Positions 27,326 through 36,445 are shown, counted from the stretch's first letter. The stretch is DNA of 64,000 bases from Citrobacter telavivensis (GCA_009363175.1 CP045205.1:3472001-3536000), one strand, 5' to 3'. The notes: generated by a model not told the origin, from the sequence alone. A program made the numbers and translations.

Positions 27326-28609
27326 ATGACCTGGTTCATTGACCGACGACTTAACGGTAAAAATAAGAGCACGGTTAACCGCCAGCGCTTTTTACGCCGT
27401 TATAAAGCACAAATTAAACAGTCGATCTCCGAGGCCATTAACAAGCGTTCGGTGACCGATGTAGACAGCGGTGAATCTGTCTCCATTCCGACGGAAGATA
27501 TTAGCGAACCGATGTTTCATCAGGGACGCGGCGGCCTGCGCCATCGCGTTCATCCGGGAAACGACCATTTCGTGCAGAATGACCGTATTGAGCGCCCACA
27601 GGGTGGCGGCGGTGGATCCGGAAGTGGACAGGGTCAGGCCAGTCAGGACGGTGAAGGCCAGGATGAATTCGTCTTTCAGATCTCCAAAGATGAATACCTG
27701 GATCTGCTTTTCGAAGACTTAGCGCTGCCTAATCTGAAGCAAAATCAGCAGCGTCAGCTTACGGAGTATAAAACGCATCGTGCGGGCTATACCGCCAACG
27801 GCGTTCCGGCCAATATCAGCGTCGTGCGGTCGTTGCAAAACTCCCTCGCCCGGCGTACGGCCATGACGGCAGGCAAACGACGCGAACTGCACGCGCTGGA
27901 GCAGGATCTCGACACCATCAGCAAGAGCGAACCGGCGCAACTTCTGGAGGAGGAACGGCTACGCAAAGAGATTGCCGAACTGCGGGCCAAAATCGAGCGC
28001 GTGCCGTTCATCGACACCTTCGACTTACGTTATAAAAATTATGAGAAGCGTCCCGATCCTTCCAGCCAGGCGGTCATGTTCTGCCTGATGGATGTCTCCG
28101 GCTCCATGGATCAGTCGACGAAGGACATGGCCAAACGCTTTTATATTCTGCTCTATCTGTTCTTGAGCCGAACGTATAAAAACGTGGAAGTGGTCTACAT
28201 CCGTCATCACACTCAGGCGAAAGAGGTCGACGAGCATGAGTTCTTCTACTCTCAGGAAACCGGGGGAACCATTGTCTCCAGCGCCCTGAAGCTGATGGAT
28301 GACGTCGTGAAAGAGCGTTACGATCCTGCGCAGTGGAACATTTACGCCGCACAGGCATCCGATGGTGATAACTGGGCGGATGACTCCCCGCTGTGCCATG
28401 AAATTCTGGCGAAAAAACTGTTGCCAGTGGTTCGCTATTACAGTTACATCGAAATTACCCGCCGCGCGCATCAGACATTATGGCGCGAATATGAGCATCT
28501 GCAGTCCACCTTTGATAATTTTGCGATGCAGCATATTCGCGATCAGGATGATATTTATCCGGTGTTCCGCGAGCTTTTTCAAAAACAAGGTACCACCAGC
28601 GTCAATTAA
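27326..28609 (+). CDS. yeaH: DUF444 / VWA-like protein YeaH
   Basis: The 427-residue protein is almost identical to E. coli YeaH. It has a low-complexity Gly/Gln/Ser linker (about 92-110, GGGGGSGSGQGQ), a coiled-coil-like charged region, and a C-terminal von Willebrand A-like fold with the MIDAS motif DVSGSMDQS near 256. It works with the kinase YeaG; the molecular role is unknown. The start at 27326 is preceded by GGGGGAC; an upstream in-frame start would add six residues. Confidence 0.95.
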   Translation: MTWFIDRRLNGKNKSTVNRQRFLRRYKAQIKQSISEAINKRSVTDVDSGESVSIPTEDISEPMFHQGRGGLRHRVHPGNDHFVQNDRIERPQGGGGGSGSGQGQASQDGEGQDEFVFQISKDEYLDLLFEDLALPNLKQNQQRQLTEYKTHRAGYTANGVPANISVVRSLQNSLARRTAMTAGKRRELHALEQDLDTISKSEPAQLLEEERLRKEIAELRAKIERVPFIDTFDLRYKNYEKRPDPSSQAVMFCLMDVSGSMDQSTKDMAKRFYILLYLFLSRTYKNVEVVYIRHHTQAKEVDEHEFFYSQETGGTIVSSALKLMDDVVKERYDPAQWNIYAAQASDGDNWADDSPLCHEILAKKLLPVVRYYSYIEITRRAHQTLWREYEHLQSTFDNFAMQHIRDQDDIYPVFRELFQKQGTTSVN

Positions 28610-28746
28610 ACCGCAACCAGCCAGGTAAATAATCTCCTGGCTGGTTCATTTCATGCCTTTTGTACTAACTATTCCCGTTGGTCGGTAGGTTGCACCTGTG
28701 ACGTGTGATAAAATAGATTATCTGACCAGGAGGGTTGCTGTTTATC

Positions 28747-30237
28747 ATGAAATTGCCTCATAAAGCGCTCAGGCTCTTTATTTCCGCAAGCGTTGTCGTT
28801 CTGACATCTTCCTTTTTGATCTACGAACTTATTGCCAGTCATAAGGCAATGAATGGCTATATGCGCTATATCATCGAAAAAGCAGACTCCTCGTTTCTGT
28901 ATGATAAATACCAAAACCAGAGTATTGCCGCTCATCTGATGCGCACACTAGCCTCGCCGGAGAAAATGGTCTCTGTCGAAGCGCGCAATACCCTTTGTCA
29001 GGCGTTTGAAAGTGCCAACTCGGTGTATGGTCTGAATCTGACAAGGCATAATTATCCCGCGCTCAACGGTACGTTACAGACTTCTGTTGCGGACTGCGCG
29101 CGTATCACGGACGATGTACTCCTGCTCCCTGCCTTTGACCAGGCCGTGAAGGTTAACCGGGAACAGGTTGATTATGGAAAAGGACTCGCCACCTCAGAAG
29201 AGAAATTTCATTATTATCTGGATTTACAGAATCAATATATTTACTTCTATGATTTGATCAATACGCATCAGTTTGCCATGCATCATTGGGCTTTTTTACA
29301 GAAAGGCTCATTAGGTATTCATCAGGCTGATATTGATGAATTGTTTTCTGGCCGGACCGTGCTGTCGAGTATCTATCAGGACGATCGTACTGAACTTAAT
29401 GTGATGAGTTTTTTAACACCGGTCTATCTGAACGGTAAGCTAAAAGGCATCGTGATGGTGGATATTAACAAACACAATTTGCAAAATATTGTGTTTACCC
29501 ACGATCGTCCCCTGGTCTGGCGTTATCTCAATGCCAGCGTCACCGATACCGACTCAGATAAAACAATTATTATTCATCAAAGCGAAAATAACCTTTTCCC
29601 GTACGTCAATTACATCAGCAATCTTCCCGGTGGCCTGCACGTCGAGCTGTCACTCGATATTTTGTATTTCATTGTTTCTTCCTGGAAATTGTTTCTGTTT
29701 TACCTGCTGGCGACCGCCCTGCTCCTCAATATGGTCAGACTGCATTTCCGCCTTTACCACAATGTCACCCGCGAAAATATCAGTGATGCGATGACGGGGC
29801 TGTATAACCGTAAAATTTTAACCCCGACGCTTGAGCAACGATTGCAACGATTGGTCAGCGCCGGTGCGCCGGTGACCTTTATCGCCATCGACCTCGATAA
29901 GCTGAAGATGATTAACGATACGCTGGGGCATCACGCGGGCGATCGGGCGATCACGCTGCTGGCGAAAGCCATCGAGGCATCGGTACGTAAGAGCGATTAC
30001 GCCATCCGCCTGGGCGGTGATGAGTTTTGCATCATTCTGATAGACGCCGAGCCAGACATGGCTGCTCGTCTGCCGGAACGGATTGCCAGCCATCTGCGAA
30101 CCGTCGCGCCGGAGAGGGATATTCGTTTTTCATCAGGAAGTTACAGCATGCAGCCGAACGATACGCTGCATGATGCCTACACCGCGTCTGACGAGCAGCT
30201 TTACCTCAACAAGCACCAAAATCACCAGCGTTCGTGA
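28747..30237 (+). CDS. dgcJ: Diguanylate cyclase DgcJ (YeaJ)
   Basis: The 496-residue inner-membrane cyclase makes cyclic di-GMP. One transmembrane helix near the N-terminus (LFISASVVVLTSSFLIYEL), a periplasmic sensor domain (about 35-310) and a second helix (about 315-335) precede the GGDEF domain (about 360-490). The active site RLGGDEFCIIL is canonical, and RKSD five residues before it forms an inhibitory I-site. ATG at 28747 matches E. coli but is 12 bases after GGAGGG; a TTG four codons upstream is nearer that site and may also be used. The neighbouring E. coli gene yeaI is absent. Confidence 0.94.
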   Translation: MKLPHKALRLFISASVVVLTSSFLIYELIASHKAMNGYMRYIIEKADSSFLYDKYQNQSIAAHLMRTLASPEKMVSVEARNTLCQAFESANSVYGLNLTRHNYPALNGTLQTSVADCARITDDVLLLPAFDQAVKVNREQVDYGKGLATSEEKFHYYLDLQNQYIYFYDLINTHQFAMHHWAFLQKGSLGIHQADIDELFSGRTVLSSIYQDDRTELNVMSFLTPVYLNGKLKGIVMVDINKHNLQNIVFTHDRPLVWRYLNASVTDTDSDKTIIIHQSENNLFPYVNYISNLPGGLHVELSLDILYFIVSSWKLFLFYLLATALLLNMVRLHFRLYHNVTRENISDAMTGLYNRKILTPTLEQRLQRLVSAGAPVTFIAIDLDKLKMINDTLGHHAGDRAITLLAKAIEASVRKSDYAIRLGGDEFCIILIDAEPDMAARLPERIASHLRTVAPERDIRFSSGSYSMQPNDTLHDAYTASDEQLYLNKHQNHQRS

Positions 30238-30278
30238 TAATCTGTCCCGTGTTTTTTTCGCGCGAACAGGAGTGAAAG

Positions 30279-30782
30279 ATGAGCAAAATGGAAAAAGGCA
30301 GCGACACCCATCAGCGTTTACTCGATTTATTATCTCTGGAGGGCGCCCGTTATCGCGTCGTCAGCCATGAGGCCGTGGGCAAATGCGAGGCAGTGTCAGA
30401 AATTCGGGGCACCGCACTGGGTCAGGGAGCAAAGGCGCTGGTCTGCAAAGTCAAAGGCAATGGAGTGAATCAGCATGTACTGGCGATTTTGCCCGCCGAT
30501 CAACAAGCCGACCTCGGTCAACTGGCTACCTATCTTGGCGGCCTGCGAGCCTCTCTCGCCAGCCCGGCAGAGGTAGACGAGCTCACCGGTTGCGTGTTTG
30601 GTGCGATTCCGCCCTTCAGTTTTCATCCGCAGCTAAAACTGGTTGCCGATCCGCTGCTCTTCGAGCGCTATAGCGAAATTGCCTTTAACGCTGGTGTGCT
30701 CACGAAGTCGATCATTCTCAATACTGACGATTATCTGCGCATTGCTCAGCCTGAACGGGTGGCATTTCACCGCGTATCGTAG
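30279..30782 (+). CDS. yeaK: YbaK-family aminoacyl-tRNA deacylase YeaK
   Basis: The 167-residue protein has the YbaK/ProRS-editing fold. The conserved GQGAKALVCKVKG segment contains the catalytic Lys, and GAIPPFSFHP is the family GxxxP loop. The E. coli protein deacylates mischarged tRNAs in trans. The start is ATG with AGGAG 8 bases before. It ends just before the antisense small gene yoaI. Confidence 0.94.
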   Translation: MSKMEKGSDTHQRLLDLLSLEGARYRVVSHEAVGKCEAVSEIRGTALGQGAKALVCKVKGNGVNQHVLAILPADQQADLGQLATYLGGLRASLASPAEVDELTGCVFGAIPPFSFHPQLKLVADPLLFERYSEIAFNAGVLTKSIILNTDDYLRIAQPERVAFHRVS

Positions 30783-30786
30783 GCAT

Positions 30787-30891
30787 TCAGCTACCGCGTT
30801 CGAGAATTAACACAGAGATCACGATAACGGCGGCAATGGCGAAAAAGGATGAGCTAATAATTAGCGTCTCAATAAACATGTGATCGTTCAT
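30787..30891 (-). CDS. yoaI: Small membrane protein YoaI
   Basis: The 34-residue product begins MNDHMFIETL and is dominated by one hydrophobic helix (ISSSFFAIAAVIVISVLIL). It matches E. coli YoaI, a stress-induced single-span inner membrane protein of unknown function (PhoB has been linked to it). Position 4 nucleotides after and antisense to yeaK is conserved with E. coli. Confidence 0.88.
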   Translation of the reverse strand: MNDHMFIETLIISSSFFAIAAVIVISVLILERGS

Positions 30892-31098
30892 GGCTACACC
30901 TCATAATGAGAGATACCTGCTCACCTGTTATTGATAGCCCGCGATAATGGCAATTTGATGACAAAACACCAAAATCGCCTGTTTTTTCGCCATCATGCAT
31001 TTGCCTGAAAATAGCGACCTGATTCTAAAAAAGTCTGTTCTGCATTGCGTTTGAGCGTAGAGTAAACAGGCTTAACTTTTTTTGGCAAGGAAACAACG

Positions 31099-31545
31099 AT
31101 GTTTGATGTCACTCTGCTGGTTCTGCTTGGACTGGCAGCTCTGGGCTTTGTCAGCCATAACACCACTGTCGCCGTTTCAATTCTGGTGCTGATTATTGTC
31201 CGCGTTACTCCGCTCAATACCTTTTTCCCGTGGATTGAAAAACAAGGGCTAACCATCGGGATTATTATCCTGACGATTGGCGTCATGGCGCCGATCGCCA
31301 GCGGGACGCTGCCGCCTTCTACATTGATCCACTCTTTCCTTAACTGGAAATCACTGGTGGCGATTGTGGTTGGCGTGGTGGTGTCGTGGCTCGGCGGTCG
31401 CGGTGTGACGCTGATGGGTAGCCAACCCCAACTGGTCGCCGGGTTGCTGGTCGGTACGGTGCTTGGCGTGGCCTTGTTTCGCGGTGTGCCTGTCGGGCCG
31501 CTTATCGCCGCCGGTCTTGTCTCGCTTATTGTGGGAAGGCAGTAG
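31099..31545 (+). CDS. yeaL: UPF0756 membrane protein YeaL
   Basis: The 148-residue inner membrane protein has four hydrophobic segments (LLVLLGLAALGFVSH, VAVSILVLIIVRV, GIIILTIGVMAPIA, AIVVGVVVSWLG) and the conserved motif PIASG in the third. Its function is unknown. AAGGAAAC lies 8 bases before the ATG. Its 3' end overlaps the convergent nimR gene by 20 bases. Confidence 0.93.
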   Translation: MFDVTLLVLLGLAALGFVSHNTTVAVSILVLIIVRVTPLNTFFPWIEKQGLTIGIIILTIGVMAPIASGTLPPSTLIHSFLNWKSLVAIVVGVVVSWLGGRGVTLMGSQPQLVAGLLVGTVLGVALFRGVPVGPLIAAGLVSLIVGRQ

Positions 31546-32320
31546 TCAACCCCGCCAGATAACGGCCTGGCGTCTGGCCCAGGCCTTTTTTGAACATGGT
31601 GATGAACGCGGTGGTCGAGTCGTATCCCAACAGTTGCGCTGCCTGCTGCACGTTGTGCCCCCCGACAAGGGCCTGTAAAGCCAGAATAAGCTGGAGTTGA
31701 TGACGCCAGCGACGAAAGCTGAGCCCTGTCTCCCTGACGACCAGCCGGGCGAGATTGCGCTCGCTCATCGCAAATACACTGGCCCACTGCCCAAGCGTCT
31801 GCCACTGCGCCGGTTCGCGCGCCATCGTTTCAACCATCCGGCGGATCTTCGGGTGCGCAGAAACCGGCAGTTGCATCTGCTCCTGTGGCTGCTGCGGGAG
31901 TTCATCGAACAACACCTGCGTCAGGCGCTGCGTCTGCGGTTCTGCCCGCTGACCGTCGCTACGCGTCGCCAGAGAAAGGATCAGTTCCCGACAAAGCGGA
32001 GATATTTTTAACGTACAACATCTTCCCGGCAAAGTGACCGCATCCGGTTCGATAAACAGAAAGCAGAGCTCCGCGCCTGCCGTAACATGGTTACTGTGAG
32101 GAACGCCGCCGGGGATCCAGACTGCGTACTGCGGCGGCACCATCCACATAGCGCACTCAACATCACAGGTGACGGCCCCGTGCAATGCCATAATCAGTTG
32201 CCCTTTACGATGCTGATGCTGTGCACTGAACAGCTCGTCCGGGCGGGCGCGGATACGAAACGCCACGGCGGCATCGTGGTGAAGATCGGGGTCGTATCCG
32301 TCGAGTCGCAGGCTGTACAT
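31526..32320 (-). CDS. nimR: AraC-family regulator NimR (YeaM)
   Basis: The 264-residue protein has an N-terminal cupin-like domain (HQHRKGQLIMALHGAVTC) and C-terminal AraC helix-turn-helix pair (about 160-255), ending with the typical GYDSTTAFITMFKKGLGQTPGRY. In E. coli it represses the divergent nimT efflux gene. The divergent spacer of 99 bases here should contain the operator. The first ATG in frame is used; the E. coli protein has a few more N-terminal residues, so the start is slightly uncertain. Confidence 0.92.
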   Translation of the reverse strand: MYSLRLDGYDPDLHHDAAVAFRIRARPDELFSAQHQHRKGQLIMALHGAVTCDVECAMWMVPPQYAVWIPGGVPHSNHVTAGAELCFLFIEPDAVTLPGRCCTLKISPLCRELILSLATRSDGQRAEPQTQRLTQVLFDELPQQPQEQMQLPVSAHPKIRRMVETMAREPAQWQTLGQWASVFAMSERNLARLVVRETGLSFRRWRHQLQLILALQALVGGHNVQQAAQLLGYDSTTAFITMFKKGLGQTPGRYLAGLTTAFPQ

Positions 32321-32419
32321 TATTTTGTCCGAAATTAGCGATAAACTGTCATTTTAGCTTGATTCGTTACGCAGATAAACGCGGTAAGGTACGGCCTCAC
32401 CTGTTGATATGAGAGAACA

Positions 32420-33601
32420 ATGACTTCTTCACCACCACGCGGCAACCACGGAGCCCTGTTGATTGCGGGTATCCTGATGATTGCCACCACGCTACGCGTG
32501 ACGTTTACCGGCGCCGCCCCTTTGCTGGATGCGATTCGCACGGATTATGGTCTCACGACGGCCCAGACAGGGCTATTAACCACCCTGCCGCTGCTGGCGT
32601 TCGCGCTGGTTTCTCCCCTTGCCGCAGGCATTGCCCGTCGTATTGGTATGGAACGCAGCCTCTTTGTCGCGATGTTACTGATTTGCGCCGGGATTGCCGT
32701 GCGTTCTCTGTCATCCGCCTCATTGCTGTTTCTCGGCACCGCCATCATCGGTTGTGGTATCGCCCTCGGCAACGTGTTGCTGCCGGGTCTGATCAAGCGC
32801 GATTTTTCGCAGCACGTCGCCAGACTGACCGGCGCTTATTCCCTGACGATGGGGGCCGCCGCCGCGCTGGGCTCTGCGCTGGTGGTTCCACTGGCGCTGA
32901 GCGGATTCGGCTGGCGCGGTGCGCTGCTGCTGCTGATGGTGTTCCCACTGCTGGCATTTCTGGTCTGGCTGCCGCAATGGCGCAATACCGCCCACGCGAA
33001 CGTGACCACCTCGCGCACTTTGCATGCGCGCGGCATCTGGCGTTCGCCGCTGGCCTGGCAGGTGACGTTATTTCTTGGGATTAACTCGCTGATTTATTAT
33101 GTGATCATCGGCTGGCTGCCGGCTATCTTAATCAGCCACGGTTACAGTGAGGCACAGGCCGGCTCGCTGCACGGTTTGCTCCAGTTGGCGACCGCCTCTC
33201 CCGGTTTACTCATTCCGCTGGTGCTGTACCGTTTTCACGATCAGCGCAGCATCGCCGCGCTGGTGTCGTTCATGTGTGCAGTGGGTGCGACAGGGTTCTG
33301 GTTTATGCCGGGTCAGGCGGTGCTGTGGACGCTGCTGTTTGGATTTGGCTCCGGCGCGACGATGATTCTGGGGCTGACCTTCATCGGCCTGCGCGCCAGT
33401 TCAGCACATCAGGCGGCAGCACTTTCCGGCATGGCGCAATCCGTCGGCTATTTATTAGCCGCTTGCGGGCCGCCCCTGATGGGCAGGATCCATGACACCC
33501 AGGGAAGCTGGCAGATCCCGCTGCTGGCCGTTGCAGCGTTGGCGGTCGTGATGGCGGTCTTCGGCCTCTATGCCGGGCGTAATAAAGAGATAACAGACTG
33601 A
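32420..33601 (+). CDS. nimT: 2-nitroimidazole exporter NimT (YeaN), MFS
   Basis: The 393-residue protein is a 12-helix CynX/NimT-family major facilitator. The N-terminal GALLIAGILMIATTLRVTFT is followed by the family-specific AAPLLDAIRTDYGLTTAQTGLLTT. In E. coli it exports 2-nitroimidazole and is under control of NimR, which diverges from it here too. The start ATG has GAGAGAA 5 bases upstream. Intact and of normal length. Confidence 0.94.
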   Translation: MTSSPPRGNHGALLIAGILMIATTLRVTFTGAAPLLDAIRTDYGLTTAQTGLLTTLPLLAFALVSPLAAGIARRIGMERSLFVAMLLICAGIAVRSLSSASLLFLGTAIIGCGIALGNVLLPGLIKRDFSQHVARLTGAYSLTMGAAAALGSALVVPLALSGFGWRGALLLLMVFPLLAFLVWLPQWRNTAHANVTTSRTLHARGIWRSPLAWQVTLFLGINSLIYYVIIGWLPAILISHGYSEAQAGSLHGLLQLATASPGLLIPLVLYRFHDQRSIAALVSFMCAVGATGFWFMPGQAVLWTLLFGFGSGATMILGLTFIGLRASSAHQAAALSGMAQSVGYLLAACGPPLMGRIHDTQGSWQIPLLAVAALAVVMAVFGLYAGRNKEITD

Positions 33602-33637
33602 ACGATTCAGGGCAGACTCACCGCTCTGCCCTGATGA

Positions 33638-34345
33638 TTAGCCTTGCGCGGCGCGCAGCATCGCCTGTACAAGAGGAACCGGTTTACCCGCCAGCGCGCC
33701 CCGTTCGTGCTGAAACAGGGTCGCCACATAGAAGGGATGCGTGACCAACTCCACCGCCCGAATCTCGCCGTTATCATCCCAGCCTGTCACGCGCAGATCG
33801 CCGCTTTCCAGTTCAGCCGCGAACGCCTCTGCAATGCCATAGTTGCAGTGATAGGCTTCTGAAATCACCGGCTGGCCATACGCTTTGGCAATCAGAGTGT
33901 TGGGTCGCAGTTCGATAGCGTCGGTTTTTTCCACCAGCGAACAGATGAGTGGCGCAATGACCATCCGGCCTGTCGTGTCAGTTTCCGCATGGGCGGCATC
34001 CGACCACCCCAGCACGTTACGAGCGTATTCGAGGATGGCATGTTGAAAACCGCCGCAGGTTCCCAGGAAGGGAATGCCGTTTTCGCGGGCATAACGGATG
34101 GCAGTCAGCGCGCCTTGCGTATTTTTGTATGGACTACCGGGTACTACCCAGATGGCGTCATAGCCGACCAGATCTTCTGCGCTGGTGATTTCGGTGCTGG
34201 CCAGCCAGTCGTAATCCGCCACCAGTTCCAGAACCGCAGCGGCGTCATCGATGGCCAGAGGAATCGCCTGATGGGCCGTGATGCCAGCGTTGTAATCACC
34301 CACCACCGCAATCCGCAGCGTATCTTTTACAGAGGATATTTCCAT
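33638..34345 (-). CDS. CTP-synthase C-terminal-like (class I glutamine amidotransferase fold) protein
   Basis: The 235-residue protein resembles the amidotransferase half of CTP synthase without the synthase half. The nucleophile elbow is FLGTCGGFQH near residue 97, and YHCNYGIAEAF and VTHPFYVATLFQHE supply candidate His/Glu partners, although the canonical HPE triad is altered to HPF. Proteins of this type are annotated as CTP synthase C-terminal region-related, and function is unproven. It is inserted relative to the E. coli nimT-yeaO order, divergent from the next gene. The 154 bases upstream hold its promoter. Confidence 0.8.
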   Translation of the reverse strand: MEISSVKDTLRIAVVGDYNAGITAHQAIPLAIDDAAAVLELVADYDWLASTEITSAEDLVGYDAIWVVPGSPYKNTQGALTAIRYARENGIPFLGTCGGFQHAILEYARNVLGWSDAAHAETDTTGRMVIAPLICSLVEKTDAIELRPNTLIAKAYGQPVISEAYHCNYGIAEAFAAELESGDLRVTGWDDNGEIRAVELVTHPFYVATLFQHERGALAGKPVPLVQAMLRAAQG

Positions 34346-34499
34346 GGAGAATTCCTTACGTCAGAACAATTGGGGACAACATAAGGAACCTCAGCCTACC
34401 GATCTTTTACTGCCATCACAATACCTTAATTTAAGGATGGGCACGCGCAAAGTGATATAGTGATCGGGTGCTGTTTTTCTGCTTGTCGAGGCAAATGCG

Positions 34500-35009
34500 A
34501 TGAAAAGTAAGGTTCTGGTGAGCGCCTGCCTGATGGGGCTGAAGGTGCGTTATAACGGCAGCGAGAAAGCCCGGCCAACGGCGATGTTAGCTCACCTACA
34601 GGCGGAACAGCGCCTGGTGATCCACTGCCCGGAGCTGGCCGCAGGATTGCCGACGCCTCGACCACCGGCGGAGATTGTTCAGGCCGATGGCAACGACGTC
34701 ATGCAGGGGCGTGCAGCCATTGTCGAACAGAGTGGTCATGATGTCACGGCGCACTATCAGCTTGCCGCCTGGTTGGCCCTTCGTACTGCGCAAGAGACCG
34801 GCTGTGACGTTGCGCTTCTCACCGACGGCAGCCCAACCTGCGGCAGTCAGTTTATTTACGACGGCAGCTTCAGCGGTCAACGTCATCCCGGAACGGGTGT
34901 TGCCGCAGCGCTGTTACGCCAGCACGGGATAACGGTTTTTTCCGACCATCAGCTCGATGAGTTTTGCGCCTGGATTGAGGAGAGAGACAATCATGAATAT
35001 TCAGTGTAA
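34500..35009 (+). CDS. DUF523 / TudS-family desulfidase-like protein
   Basis: The 169-residue protein has the DUF523 signatures LVSACLMGLKVRYNGSEK (Cys 10), HCPELAAGLPTPRPP and LLTDGSPTCGS. In characterised TudS proteins three such Cys bind a [4Fe-4S] cluster that removes sulfur from thiouracil. By homology it may desulfurise thiolated pyrimidines or salvage products of tRNA thio-modification. It overlaps yeaO by 17 bases, so the two are translationally coupled. It is absent from the E. coli order here. Confidence 0.82.
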   Translation: MKSKVLVSACLMGLKVRYNGSEKARPTAMLAHLQAEQRLVIHCPELAAGLPTPRPPAEIVQADGNDVMQGRAAIVEQSGHDVTAHYQLAAWLALRTAQETGCDVALLTDGSPTCGSQFIYDGSFSGQRHPGTGVAAALLRQHGITVFSDHQLDEFCAWIEERDNHEYSV

Positions 35010-35340
35010 ACGCGTCTACGACCCGGCAGAAAACGACGACGGCTACCGGGTGCTGGTTGACCGGCTGTGGCCGCGCGGGATCAAAAAAACGGATCTCGCG
35101 CTGAATGAGTGGGTCAAAGACCTCACCCCTTCAACAGAACTGCGCAAAGCCTTTCACGCAGAAACGATCGATTTTCATCATTTTACTGAGTTGTATCGCG
35201 CAGAACTCGCCACGCAGAAGCAGGAAGGTGAGCGACTGGCGCAGATTGCCCGCCAGCAGACGCTGACGCTGCTGTATGCCGCCAAAAACAGCGAACAGAA
35301 TCACGCCCTTGTGCTGGCGGACTGGCTACGTGAGTTGTAA
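34993..35340 (+). CDS. yeaO: DUF488 protein YeaO
   Basis: The 115-residue conserved protein starts MNIQCKRVYDPAENDDGYRV; the RLWPRGIKK motif is the DUF488 hallmark, and LTLLYAAKN is also conserved. Its function is unknown. GGAGAGAG precedes the ATG inside the end of the desulfidase-like gene. The 3' end overlaps a convergent hypothetical gene by 15 bases. Confidence 0.93.
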   Translation: MNIQCKRVYDPAENDDGYRVLVDRLWPRGIKKTDLALNEWVKDLTPSTELRKAFHAETIDFHHFTELYRAELATQKQEGERLAQIARQQTLTLLYAAKNSEQNHALVLADWLREL

Positions 35341-35637
35341 TTTGCGGATATTCGTCGTTTCAGGCTGAATATCCGGCAGCAGCGGCATCAGGTGTTCCGC
35401 TCTCACCCAGGCAAAACCCTGCTGCCCGCTTGCCGACACCACCTCCCCCGTCACCAGCCAGAGCGCACGCGGCGTCTCTTTCGGTAGCATCGTGGTAAAT
35501 CCATTCACTGGATTAATAAATACCTCACCCGGTTGGCAGAGATGAAATAATTCAACCGACTTGCCAATGTTGCCGCGCCCGGCAGGCGTTTTCGCACCAA
35601 TGATTAGCGCCAGGGAACCCGGCTTTAGCTGGAACAT
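35326..35637 (-). CDS. Hypothetical 103-residue protein
   Basis: Not recognised by name. The sequence MFQLKPGSLALIIGAKTPAG with GNIGKSVEL suggests a small beta-barrel of SH3/KOW-like character (inference). It is acid-neutral, with no membrane segment or zinc motif. It is convergent with yeaO and overlaps it by 15 bases. The reading frame has normal codon use, and a plausible GAGAGAAG site precedes the ATG, so I consider it real. Confidence 0.7.
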   Translation of the reverse strand: MFQLKPGSLALIIGAKTPAGRGNIGKSVELFHLCQPGEVFINPVNGFTTMLPKETPRALWLVTGEVVSASGQQGFAWVRAEHLMPLLPDIQPETTNIRKLQLT

Positions 35638-35825
35638 ACTTCTCTCATTGCGCTCTCGCGACTCTGGTTAAGACAATTCCGAGAAATAATAGCCTGCCGG
35701 GTGCCTGCGTGTCACGCCCTGGCCGCTCGCAGAATAAGCGAAAAGCGCGAGGATAAAACCCCTTTTGTCCCCCATTAACCCCTGTTATCCTTGCAGCTCT
35801 TTGCATAATTCAGACAGGTGATCGC

Positions 35826-35924
35826 ATGAGACTGGGCGTACTGTTTCCCGTCGTCATTTTCATTACGGCCGTGGTTTTTTTGGCCTGGTTTTTTATCGGT
35901 GGCTATGCCGCACCGGGGGCGTAA
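35826..35924 (+). CDS. yoaK: Small membrane protein YoaK
   Basis: The 32-residue product MRLGVLFPVVIFITAVVFL... is one hydrophobic span ending GGYAAPGA. It is practically the E. coli YoaK protein, reported in membrane fractions. CAGGTGAT precedes the ATG. The yoaJ gene follows after three bases, so the two form a tiny operon. Confidence 0.92.
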   Translation: MRLGVLFPVVIFITAVVFLAWFFIGGYAAPGA

Positions 35925-35927
35925 ATC

Positions 35928-36002
35928 ATGAAAAAAACGACGCTGATTATGATTGTCGTTGCGGTAGTTGTGGTGCTGGGTACCGAACTGGGCTGGTGGT
36001 AA
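35928..36002 (+). CDS. yoaJ: Small membrane protein YoaJ
   Basis: The 24-residue product begins MKKTTLIMIVVAVVVVLG and ends TELGWW. It is a single hydrophobic helix with an aromatic C-terminus, matching E. coli YoaJ. It starts 3 bases after the yoaK stop without its own clear ribosome site, suggesting coupling. Function unknown. Confidence 0.9.
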   Translation: MKKTTLIMIVVAVVVVLGTELGWW

Positions 36003-36064
36003 CACCTGGCCCAAAATGACAAAGGCCACCCTCAGGTCGCCTTTTGTCAGTCAATTTTTGCGTC

Positions 36065-36313
36065 TTAGCTTTTGATTTTTCTGTAGATAAACAGCACTAC
36101 GATAGCACCAATAATCGCCACCGCGAAGCTGCCGAAATTAAAGCCGTCCACTTTCCCAAAGCCAAGCAGGGTACTGATCCATCCCCCCACCACGGCACCG
36201 ACGATCCCCAGAATGATCGTCATAAAGAATCCACCACCATCCTTACCAGGCATAATCCACTTCGCCAGAATACCTGCAATCAGACCAAAAATAATCCATG
36301 AAATAATGCCCAT
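36065..36313 (-). CDS. yeaQ: GlsB/YeaQ/YmgE family membrane protein YeaQ
   Basis: The 82-residue inner-membrane protein has three hydrophobic helices and the family motif PGKDGGGFFMTIILGIVGA. It is sometimes called transglycosylase-associated; function unproven, induced by stress in E. coli. It lies next to RyhB-2 on the opposite strand, as in Salmonella. Confidence 0.94.
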   Translation of the reverse strand: MGIISWIIFGLIAGILAKWIMPGKDGGGFFMTIILGIVGAVVGGWISTLLGFGKVDGFNFGSFAVAIIGAIVVLFIYRKIKS

Positions 36314-36392
36314 TTTTTCCTCGCTTATCGATTTTACGTTAGCGGTTTATTCGCCGTTAAAAAGGATAGCACATCGTCAGGAAATTGAAATT

Positions 36393-36408
36393 TGTGATGT
36401 ACATCACC
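36393..36408. promoter_or_regulatory. CRP-like palindrome
   Basis: TGTGATGTACATCACC contains the perfect 14-base palindrome GTGATGTACATCAC and fits the CRP TGTGA-N6-TCACA pattern except for the last base. It lies between yeaQ (about 80 bases upstream of its start) and the small RNA promoter (38 bases upstream of its -35), so it could act on either. Confidence 0.55.
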
Positions 36409-36445
36409 TTATTGAGCTTTCTGATTTCTCCCACAAAAGATGGGG

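Noticed and set aside
27590..27660. Gly/Gln-rich GC tract as a possible repeat element
   Set aside because: It is the conserved low-complexity linker of YeaH, present in E. coli too.
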